Positions 7,751 through 14,389 of a stretch of DNA of 64,000 bases are shown here, one piece after another. The translations under genes and the position numbers were made by a program. The DNA comes from Anaerolineaceae bacterium UBA5211 (lineage in GTDB: Bacteria; Chloroflexota; Anaerolineae; Anaerolineales; Anaerolineaceae), in contig DHVJ01000047.1 in the NCBI GenBank assembly GCA_002412595.1, positions 5,346 through 69,345 of the forward strand, in the 5' to 3' direction. The notes beneath the pieces are model-generated. The model saw only the letters and a list, made by a program, of their open reading frames with translations. It was not told the DNA's origin and did no database searches. Within the stretch, counting starts at the first letter, position 1. Each line of letters starts with the position of its first letter.

Positions 7751-8704
7751 CTAGGGGTAAACGCAGCGGAAACCGCGGTTGATACCGGGAGAGTGCGGGT
7801 CATGCGCCAGGCGGTTGGCCGGGCGCGCAAAGCGGTAGATATCCGAGTAGCTGGCGCCTTTGAGCACTTTCTTTTCGCCGCTGATCGGCCCGCTGGGGTT
7901 GTCGGCCGGGGCGTACTGGTAATAATAGGGGTCGTACCAATCCCACACCCATTCGCGCACGTTGCCGCCCATATCCAGCACGCCGTATGGGCTGGCGCCT
8001 TCGGGGTACTGGTCCACCGGGCTGGTGTCGCCAATCACATTGTTGGCGTTGACCTGGGTGAGGGCGGGGGAGGTGTTGCCCCAGGCGAACTTCAACCCTT
8101 CGGTGCCGCGCGCGGCCTTCTCCCATTCGGCCTCGCTGGGCAGGCGCCCGCCGCTCCAGGCGCAGTAATCCTGGGCGGCCTGCCAGGCGATATACACCAC
8201 CGGGTGGTCGGCGAAGGCCGGGTCGGTGTAGCGCGGGTTGGTCTGGCTGCTGGCGCTGTAAACGCAGGCGCCGGCCTGCACGCATTGGGTGTACATGGCG
8301 TTGGTCACTTCAGTTTGGCTGATCCAGTAAGCGTCCAGCTTAACCGTATGCTGGGGCACTTCATTGGTTTCCAGATCGCGGTCGTATTTGGAGGTGCCCA
8401 TCACAAATTCCCCGGCCGGGATATACACCAGGGTCATGCCGGTCAGGTCGGAGATGGCGGTGCTATCTGACCCGGTAGGTGAGGGCAGGGGCGTGGCAGC
8501 CATTTGCGGCAGCCCTGCTTCAGCGGCGTTTCCGCCGGTCCCGGGCATGGGTGTGATGCTGGGAATGGCGGTCAGGGTGGCCTCGATGACATGCAGCAAT
8601 GCCCGCTGGGCGGTTTGGGTGGCTGCCAGGGCCGGGTCGGGAGTGGGCGCGAGTTGGCAGGCGCTGAACAGCAGGGGCAGCAGGCTGAGGATCCATTTTT
8701 TCAT
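7751..8704 (-). CDS. Lipoprotein with formylglycine-generating-enzyme-like (SUMF1) domain
   Basis: 317 residues. The N-terminus is a lipoprotein signal ('ILSLLPLLFSACQ', lipobox LFSAC), then a Pro/Thr-rich spacer to about residue 90. A full FGE/SUMF1 C-type-lectin-like domain follows: 'MVLVYIPAGEFVMGT'-like opening, 'EVTNAMYTQCV', 'RLPSEAEWEKAARG', 'GVLDMGGNVREWVWDWY' and the terminal 'GFRCVYP'. True FGEs convert a sulfatase Cys to formylglycine using two active-site Cys. Here no sulfatase is nearby and most bacterial members of this kind are of unknown function. The start at 8704 gives the signal peptide; longer frames to 8899 are unsupported. Confidence 0.85.
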   Translation of the reverse strand: MKKWILSLLPLLFSACQLAPTPDPALAATQTAQRALLHVIEATLTAIPSITPMPGTGGNAAEAGLPQMAATPLPSPTGSDSTAISDLTGMTLVYIPAGEFVMGTSKYDRDLETNEVPQHTVKLDAYWISQTEVTNAMYTQCVQAGACVYSASSQTNPRYTDPAFADHPVVYIAWQAAQDYCAWSGGRLPSEAEWEKAARGTEGLKFAWGNTSPALTQVNANNVIGDTSPVDQYPEGASPYGVLDMGGNVREWVWDWYDPYYYQYAPADNPSGPISGEKKVLKGASYSDIYRFARPANRLAHDPHSPGINRGFRCVYP

Positions 8705-9304
8705 CGATTTCACGTCCGGATACAGGGATTGACTGAGCTGGGAGTATTGTATCATTGAGCTTAGTGATCCATTTGAATGAAAGCAGCGGATATCTGCATT
8801 CAAGCCGCTTATCCCTACCTCTGATCTTTCTTCTAAATAAAAAAGAGATATGGCGGCTGCCGACCTGGCTGATATCGCAATTATTTCACCTTCACCCAAA
8901 CTCTCTCTTGATGGGTGTATAGACCGGGGAATGAAAAATTTACCTGTATATTTGGCTGGATTTACGATACAGGCTCTGTGCGCTTCACGGGCCGAAGTGT
9001 GTAATTGCCAAAAAACACGTGCAGTGCAATTAATAAAACGTTAACATAAAACTGTAAATATTAAGGTTTGTAAATAATATTGCCTATTGACTTTTATAAA
9101 AAAATCGTTACTATTTATTAACAATTGCATATTTTCTAACTGAAAGCGATGAAGCTGTGCATATCAATGGTCGCTGAAATGGGGTAAGCCGCCTAACCCA
9201 TGGAGTGCATAGTGGAGCGAGTAGCGAAACCGGTCATGTACGAAGATGGCCGGTAATTTGTTTAATAAGTCTTAAGAATATTAAAAAAATAAGTGGAGGG
9301 AAGT
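8705..9304. other. Intergenic region with promoter and leader RNA copy A
   Basis: A 600-base gap between the divergent FGE-like lipoprotein and the TSP1 surface protein. From about 9040 it becomes AT-rich, with a promoter-like pair (TTGACT 9087-9092, TACTAT 9109-9114, 16-base spacer) and then the structured leader 9141-9253. The 64-codon frame at 8850-9044 shows no ribosome-binding site or family resemblance and is not called. Confidence 0.6.
9141..9253 (+). promoter_or_regulatory. Conserved structured leader RNA, copy A (class unknown)
   Basis: First of three related leaders (others at 11984-12110 and 14145-14258). Shared landmarks in order: a GC-n3-GAAGC mini-hairpin (9146-9154), CAATGGTCGCT (9165-9175), a variable hairpin region (here TGGG...CCCA with TAAGCCGCCTA in the loop), then AGCGAAACCGGTCATGTA (9223-9240). 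TCGCT pairs with AGCGA, and CCGGTCAT pairs with ATGGCCGG at 9246-9253 as a terminator-like hairpin; the T-run here is weak. It lies 50 bases before the TSP1 surface-protein start codon. Confidence 0.6.
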
Positions 9305-11698
9305 ATGAGAAAGTCATTAATTATTTTTAAGCGGATCACTTGCGCGCTCGGAATCCTGTTCATCGTGTTAGGTGTTGTTCCGGTTCCGGCGGTCAGTGTG
9401 ATCAGCAACGTCAGCGCCAGTTCCATTATGCAGAATGAATCTACATCGCTGGCACTGCCCCAATTCAGCAGCGTCAACCTGGTGGACGAGCTGTCAACTG
9501 CCAAAGCGGAAAGCATCATTCTTTCGCTGCCGCACTTCAGCACTATCAGCCTGGTTGACTCGCTATCGCAGGAAGGCGGCGAGCCACCTGCGGGGGGTGA
9601 GGGCGGCGGCTCCGGCGATACTGGTGGTGGCACTGGCGATACTGGTGGCACTGGCGATACTGGTGGCACTGGAGATACCGGCGACGAGGGTGGAGACACT
9701 GGCGACGAAGGTGGAGACACTGGCAACGAGGGTGGCGATACCGGCGGCGAAGGGGAAGAATGCGAAGGCGAAGATTGTATTCCAGTAACAGGTATGACAG
9801 TTGGTGGTTGTTGGTATAGTAATTGGTCTGCCTGTTCCGTAACATGTGGAACCGGAACGCAAACCCGGACACTTTACATGGGTAATCCTGGCCAATGCAA
9901 AGACCTGACCCAGACCTGCACCATGCCGCCGTGTTGTGACCCTCGCGTGGAATGCCCGACCGAGTGTGGCCAGCCTGTACAGAATTTACCGGACGGCAAC
10001 TGCGGTACCCATCATTGTAATGCCACCGCGGCTTGCTGCAAACCTGAAAACAGCCGCTGCGATGCCAACGAAGAGTGCTGCGATGGGTTGACCTGCACCG
10101 GCAATAAATGCAAAGTACCAGCGCCGACTTGTAAATCAGAAGGTTCACCTTGTGGTGGCAGCAACACCTGCTGTGGCGGTTTGGAATGCTTCCAGAAGCC
10201 CGGCCAGGAAAATGAAAAATGCTGGCCTCCCGCGACCCCGGTGGACTGCCAATACCATTACGGAGATTGCACCTGCGGACATTTTGGCTGCTGGCGTTAT
10301 CTCGTGATTGACCAGTACCCGCAAAATGGCGGGGCGGCTTGCCCAACCGCGTGGTTCATCCCTTGCCGCGACCCGGTGGACTGCGTTGGATCGTGGAGTG
10401 AATGCTCCGGCGGCTGCGGCACAACCGGCACCCAAACGTTTACCATCACTACACCGGCTGAAAACGGCGGCGCAGCCTGTGAAGCTGGGAACGGCGCAAC
10501 CCGTTCCTGCCAAAACGATCCCTGCGCGCCTGAAGAAGACTGCCCGACCTACTGCGATTATCCCGGCGGTACGGTGCCGGATGGCAGCGGCGGACTGAAG
10601 ACTTGTGCCCCCACAGCTGCCTGCCCGGTGGACTGCGTGTTAGGCGATTTCGGTCCCTGCTCGGCAGAATGCGGCGGCGGTACCCAAACGCAGCAGATCC
10701 TGGTGCCTGCCCAACACGGCGGCGCCTGCAACCCGGACACGCGCGCCTGCAATGAGCAGCCCTGCCCGATTGACTGCGAAGGCGATTGGGGCGGCTGCGA
10801 AGGCGAGTGCGGCACGACCGGCACGCAAACCTTCCACATTACCCAACCGGCTATGTACGGCGGTGTGGAATGCGAATTTGATGAAGGCGCTACACAAGCC
10901 TGCGACACGGATCCCTGCCCGGAGGACTGCTACGGTGAATGGGGTGATTGTGTAGGCGAATGCGGCACGACCGGTGAACAGACCTTCACGATTATCCAGG
11001 AAGCTCAATTTGGCGGCACGGAATGCGAATACGCAGACGGCGCCACGCTGGCCTGCGAAATGGATCCCTGCCCGATTGACTGCGAATGGAGCGAATGGAG
11101 CGAATGCTCAGCCGACTGCGGCCCCGGCACCCAGACGCGTGAGATTGTAGTGGAAGCTGAATGGGGCGGTTTGGAATGCGAAGGCGAAGCTGAACAGGAA
11201 TGCTACGCCGGCGACTGCCCATCCCAGATGGTACTGGATCCTACCTGTGTAACCGGAAGCAACGGAAACGCACGTTTTGCCTGGTCGTTCAGCAACCCGA
11301 GCAGCAAGACGGTGCCGGTGTCCTGGAGTCTGGATGGACAGACCGGTTCGGCAAATATCGGGCCTGGAGCGACCATCAATGTGGGTCAAACCACCGATGG
11401 TCCTGCGACCCATACCCTGACAGTCTATTGGCCCGGCGGCAGCGATTCACAGTCCAGCAGCTATGACTGTGATGGCGGTGTTGTGCCTGCCACAGTCGTC
11501 GGTGGCGGCGCAGCCGGTATCATCCCGGTCACGGGTGGAGCGGGTGGCCCGACTGAAGAATTGTTGATCATCCCGGTGACAGGTGTTGACCTCGGCAATG
11601 AATTGGCCGGATTCCAGAAGCTGTTCCTGTATATGGGCTTGATGATGTTCGGTGTTACTTTATTCCTTGAAGGTATGACCAAGAAATATAAACTTTAG
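9305..11698 (+). CDS. Secreted thrombospondin type-1 repeat surface protein with IPVTG anchor
   Basis: 797 residues. An N-terminal signal segment (about 10-35) is followed by a Gly/Thr/Asp/Glu-rich linker of GDTGGT/GDEGGD units (about 100-150). A Cys-rich region (about 155-650) follows with roughly six or seven TSP1-like modules, for example 'WSACSVTCGTGTQTR' and 'WSEWSECSADCGPGTQTRE'. A beta-rich domain and a C-terminal sorting-type tail close the protein. The tail has IPVTG at about 740 and 756, one hydrophobic helix and a KKYKL end; a further IPVTG is near residue 157. The start at 9305 has GGAGGG 4 bases upstream. The anchor suggests a cell-surface or sortase-processed protein; adhesion is inference from TSP1 folds. 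Confidence 0.8.
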   Translation: MRKSLIIFKRITCALGILFIVLGVVPVPAVSVISNVSASSIMQNESTSLALPQFSSVNLVDELSTAKAESIILSLPHFSTISLVDSLSQEGGEPPAGGEGGGSGDTGGGTGDTGGTGDTGGTGDTGDEGGDTGDEGGDTGNEGGDTGGEGEECEGEDCIPVTGMTVGGCWYSNWSACSVTCGTGTQTRTLYMGNPGQCKDLTQTCTMPPCCDPRVECPTECGQPVQNLPDGNCGTHHCNATAACCKPENSRCDANEECCDGLTCTGNKCKVPAPTCKSEGSPCGGSNTCCGGLECFQKPGQENEKCWPPATPVDCQYHYGDCTCGHFGCWRYLVIDQYPQNGGAACPTAWFIPCRDPVDCVGSWSECSGGCGTTGTQTFTITTPAENGGAACEAGNGATRSCQNDPCAPEEDCPTYCDYPGGTVPDGSGGLKTCAPTAACPVDCVLGDFGPCSAECGGGTQTQQILVPAQHGGACNPDTRACNEQPCPIDCEGDWGGCEGECGTTGTQTFHITQPAMYGGVECEFDEGATQACDTDPCPEDCYGEWGDCVGECGTTGEQTFTIIQEAQFGGTECEYADGATLACEMDPCPIDCEWSEWSECSADCGPGTQTREIVVEAEWGGLECEGEAEQECYAGDCPSQMVLDPTCVTGSNGNARFAWSFSNPSSKTVPVSWSLDGQTGSANIGPGATINVGQTTDGPATHTLTVYWPGGSDSQSSSYDCDGGVVPATVVGGGAAGIIPVTGGAGGPTEELLIIPVTGVDLGNELAGFQKLFLYMGLMMFGVTLFLEGMTKKYKL

Positions 11699-11760
11699 GC
11701 TCGTTTGGTCGCCTCGCTTATTGCCAGCTCACCCATAAGGTGAGCCGGCAATGGTAAATC

Positions 11761-11800
11761 AAGAACCGCTCACTGAGCAATCCAAAAGTGAGCGGTTCTT
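11761..11800 (+). terminator. Strong terminator of the TSP1 surface-protein gene
   Basis: A perfect 14-bp stem (11761-11774 with 11787-11800) with a 12-base loop, running into TTTT. The preceding hairpin near 11729-11747 shares the GCTCAC/GTGAGC core, so the two can pair alternatively. Confidence 0.85.
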
Positions 11801-11931
11801 TTTGTTAAAGAAAGCGATTGCCGGGTTCGATTTGCAGGTTTCCCGAATTTCAGTGGGCCGATCATCCCCATTTGGACTTTTTCCTTTTTATTAGTAAATT
11901 GTTAATATGCCTGCAATGGCTGATTTTTCCA

Positions 11932-11960
11932 TTGACCTTTTATGTAAAAAAACAGATAAT
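11932..11960 (+). promoter_or_regulatory. Promoter for leader RNA copy B
   Basis: TTGACC (11932-11937), a 17-base spacer, and GATAAT (11955-11960). Transcription would start about 15 bases before the first conserved element of the leader RNA. Confidence 0.6.
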
Positions 11961-11983
11961 GTATATCAAAATAGTACGAATAA

Positions 11984-12110
11984 CGGCAAAGAAGCGGAAC
12001 TTTGATTTGGTCGCTTGTGCTTATCAGGGTGCGGGAGAACCTTGAGACAGCCAGAAGATCCGCAGAGCCAATAGCGAAACCGGTCAGGTAAAAGACCGGT
12101 CTTTTTTTTT
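11984..12110 (+). promoter_or_regulatory. Conserved structured leader RNA, copy B, with intrinsic terminator
   Basis: Same architecture as copies A and C: GGC-n3-GAAGC (from 11985), GATTTGGTCGCTT (12004-12016), a variable middle, AGAGCCAATAGCGAAACCGG near 12064-12083, then a perfect 7-bp hairpin ACCGGTC/GACCGGT (12079-12085 with 12094-12100) followed by nine T. The conserved motif supplies the 5' side of the terminator stem, as in transcription-attenuating riboswitches. It is 56 bases upstream of the second surface-protein gene. Confidence 0.65.
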
Positions 12111-12165
12111 AAGAACTGAGATTAACAAATAATCAATCTTTAAAGATAGACGAAGAGGAGAATAG

Positions 12166-13995
12166 ATGGCAAAAATCATATTTATCAAAAAAATCACGAA
12201 CCTGTTGGCAGCTTTAACGCTGGTTATTGGTTTACTGCCGGCTACCCGCATCTCCAGCGTATTTGCGGATGATGGAGTCAGCCCTGCCGCAGTCGAAACC
12301 AACGACTCGAATAGCACAGAGGCAGATTCAGACGAGGGTTCAACCAGCACGCCTGAAGCGACTGTAGCGGAAACTTCCCAACCTGCTGAAGCAGATTTGG
12401 GTGTGGAAGTGACAGAAACTGAAGCAGCAGAAAGCAAACCTACCGAAGAAATGCCAACCGGCGAGGGGCTTACAACTGAAACGCCCGTGCTGGAAACACC
12501 AACAGCAGCACTTGTGGTTGCTGAAACTACCCAAGCAACCAGTTTAGATGAAGTAAATGAAGTTGCCGCGGCAAGTTCGGAAGATAACGTTACGGCCGAG
12601 GAATCTCTCTCTGAGGTGATTTCTTACTTAAATGAACAGAATGTTGTATTAGAAAACGATTCGGAAGAAGCAATTTCCCTTTCCAGCAATGAAGCCATTG
12701 AGGTTCTCACCAACAGCGATCCATTCTTCTGGAATCCAGGCACTCTTCGTTGGGAAGGCTATAGCGTGGACGGCACCAGTTGTCCGGCTAATGTAACCTG
12801 TTTCGCAGATGCCAATCCTTTCCAAGCCGCAGTGAATGCGGCGCCATCCGGCGCTACTGTGTATGTGGCGCAAAATACATATGATGAGGATGTGGTCATT
12901 AACACCCAAAACCTTTCATTTGTGAGTTTTAGCTCAATCAATGTCGAGGATGCGGGTACAGCGCTTGCCCCTACCCTTATTTCGGGTTATTCCTCAATTA
13001 AATCGCTGACATTAAATGTGGATTTTGGAACCACTCTCGGTGTCTATGCCGACACGGTGATTGTTAATTCCGGCGGAAAACTGGATGATGGTTTGAACCT
13101 GGTAAATATTGACGGAACGGTGGAAGCCAGTGTCATAATTTATTCGGCCGATGGACATTATCGTGTACAGGATGCGAATGACGCTTCAATTAATTATGAA
13201 TGGGAATGCGGCGAACCGGATACATTGATTTATCCGGGACGGGTATATCGCATGGTTTTAAAGGGCCCTATGCACCCCGATATCCTCAATTACTATGAAA
13301 ATATAGGAGATGATACCGGCCTGGGCCGCAGCACGGTTGAACGTATCGATGATTTGTTGGAAGGGGTCAAACGCTCCGAAACGGAAAGCTGGAGCCATAC
13401 CAACGAAGAACGTATATTCTGGTATTTGCTCGGACAAGTAGGGAACAATAACGGAGCTGGCGCCAACGGTACAACCACAATATTAAATTCGACCCAATTA
13501 GCTATGGCAACGGCCATTCTCAACCGCGCTTCCGATACTGAGATGGGAAAGTTGGGGATCTGGTTCCTGTGGCCTATCCTGGAAAACAGCGGCACAGATG
13601 TCAGCCCGTTGACCCGTCAATTAACTTTCATGCACTATATGACAACTGAAGTATATGGATGCACGAATTTGTCGGCTTTGAACTACAATCCGGTTGCCAA
13701 TACGGATGACGGCTCATGCCGATTTGATACTCCCGATGATCCCAGTGATCCGGGTGATCCCGGCGACGGTGGCGGAGGCGGCGGCGGTACGACCACAGTG
13801 ACCACGGCCTTCATCCCGGTGACCGCGCAGACCGCGGCCGGCGGCCCGACGGAAGAGCTGTTCCTGATCCCGGTGACGGGTGTGGACAACACCTCCCCGC
13901 TGACCAGCTGGCAGCGCTTGTTCTTCTCCGCCAGCGCGATGCTATTTGGCATAAGCCTGGTATTGGAAGGCGCCAGGCGCAAAACTATACACTAA
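12166..13995 (+). CDS. Secreted surface protein with double IPVT(A/G) C-terminal anchor
   Basis: 609 residues. A signal segment ('NLLAALTLVIGLLPATRISSVFA', cleavage probably after residue 33) precedes an acidic Glu/Thr/Ala-rich low-complexity stretch (about 35-160). Then come a region resembling the start of a right-handed repeat ('AAVNAAPSGATVYVAQNTY', about 222-240), a domain of unknown type (about 340-490), and one 'GCTNLSALNYNPVANTDDGS' calcium-loop-like module near 505. A Gly-rich linker follows. The tail is IPVTA (about 550), GGPTEEL, IPVTG (about 568), a hydrophobic helix and RRK, closely matching the tail of the TSP1 protein. It has its own leader RNA and promoter. Confidence 0.75.
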   Translation: MAKIIFIKKITNLLAALTLVIGLLPATRISSVFADDGVSPAAVETNDSNSTEADSDEGSTSTPEATVAETSQPAEADLGVEVTETEAAESKPTEEMPTGEGLTTETPVLETPTAALVVAETTQATSLDEVNEVAAASSEDNVTAEESLSEVISYLNEQNVVLENDSEEAISLSSNEAIEVLTNSDPFFWNPGTLRWEGYSVDGTSCPANVTCFADANPFQAAVNAAPSGATVYVAQNTYDEDVVINTQNLSFVSFSSINVEDAGTALAPTLISGYSSIKSLTLNVDFGTTLGVYADTVIVNSGGKLDDGLNLVNIDGTVEASVIIYSADGHYRVQDANDASINYEWECGEPDTLIYPGRVYRMVLKGPMHPDILNYYENIGDDTGLGRSTVERIDDLLEGVKRSETESWSHTNEERIFWYLLGQVGNNNGAGANGTTTILNSTQLAMATAILNRASDTEMGKLGIWFLWPILENSGTDVSPLTRQLTFMHYMTTEVYGCTNLSALNYNPVANTDDGSCRFDTPDDPSDPGDPGDGGGGGGGTTTVTTAFIPVTAQTAAGGPTEELFLIPVTGVDNTSPLTSWQRLFFSASAMLFGISLVLEGARRKTIH

Positions 13996-14018
13996 TTTGA
14001 TTTGATTAACCCGTTTAT

Positions 14019-14047
14019 GACCGGCCCGCTTACCCGGCGGGCTGGTC
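14019..14047 (+). terminator. Terminator of the second surface-protein gene
   Basis: An 11-bp stem (GACCGGCCCGC with GCGGGCTGGTC, one G-T pair) with a 7-base loop, followed by TTTAAT. Confidence 0.75.
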
Positions 14048-14119
14048 TTTAATCAAAAAAGTTAGGTTATATGAATTGTGTAAACATTTACACCGAAAAT
14101 AGCGGATAAGCTATCAATT

Positions 14120-14128
14120 TGTTATAAT
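14120..14128 (+). promoter_or_regulatory. Extended -10 promoter for leader RNA copy C
   Basis: TTGTTATAAT contains TG-n-TATAAT (TATAAT at 14123-14128); no good -35 box is visible at the usual distance, which is common for extended -10 promoters. The leader begins about 15 bases downstream. Confidence 0.5.
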
Positions 14129-14144
14129 GGCTTTATATCTTAAA

Positions 14145-14258
14145 GGCTTTGAAGCCGGGGTTCAATTTGGTCGCTTTGGTCCTCCGCAAGGTTGTATTGA
14201 TCAGTAACTCAGTCGAGCCAGCAGCGAAACCGGTCATGTAAATGATCGGATATTTTTT
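14145..14258 (+). promoter_or_regulatory. Conserved structured leader RNA, copy C, with intrinsic terminator
   Basis: Third copy of the leader family: a perfect GGCTT-TG-AAGCC hairpin (14145-14156), CAATTTGGTCGCTT (14163-14176), a variable middle, GAGCCAGCAGCGAAACC (about 14215-14231), then CCGGTCAT (14230-14237) pairing with ATGATCGG (14242-14249, one G-U pair), followed by a T8 tract. It precedes the BcsB-like gene of the exopolysaccharide operon. The stem is kept although its sequence differs from copies A and B. Confidence 0.65.
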
Positions 14259-14389
14259 TTAAACTCATTCTACGAACCGATATACACTTGCGAACATCAG
14301 AGAGAAAATGTATATTAAAAAGTATGGCGATAGAATCCTGACCAGAGGATGATCGATATTGATATTAAAGAGGCACAGGCGAGGGTTTA

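Larger units (their letters stand above)
11699..12165. other. Intergenic region with tandem terminators, promoter and leader RNA copy B
   Basis: 467 bases with no gene. It holds a first hairpin (GCTCACC-CATAA-GGTGAGC, about 11729-11747), the strong terminator 11761-11800, a promoter at 11932-11960 and the leader RNA at 11984-12110. A 75-codon frame at 11818-12045 lacks support. Confidence 0.65.
13996..14389. other. Intergenic region with terminator, promoter and leader RNA copy C
   Basis: 394 bases without a gene: a terminator at 14019-14047, an extended -10 promoter at 14120-14128, the leader RNA at 14145-14258, then about 130 bases of AT-rich untranslated leader before the BcsB-like start codon. 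Confidence 0.65.

Noticed and set aside
8850..9044. 64-codon plus-strand frame before the TSP1 protein
   Set aside because: No ribosome-binding site, no family resemblance, and low-complexity composition between two real genes.
9600..9750. Short-period repeat considered as a CRISPR-like array
   Set aside because: It is an in-frame Gly/Thr/Asp-rich protein repeat of 12-18 bases with no spacers.
11818..12045. 75-codon frame overlapping leader RNA copy B
   Set aside because: It runs through the promoter and the conserved RNA element; not a credible protein.
9141..14258. Assigning the three leader RNAs to c-di-GMP-I or c-di-GMP-II
   Set aside because: The GCAAAGCC and tetraloop-receptor features of GEMM-I are absent and the c-di-GMP-II consensus does not fit well enough by eye, so they are left unassigned.
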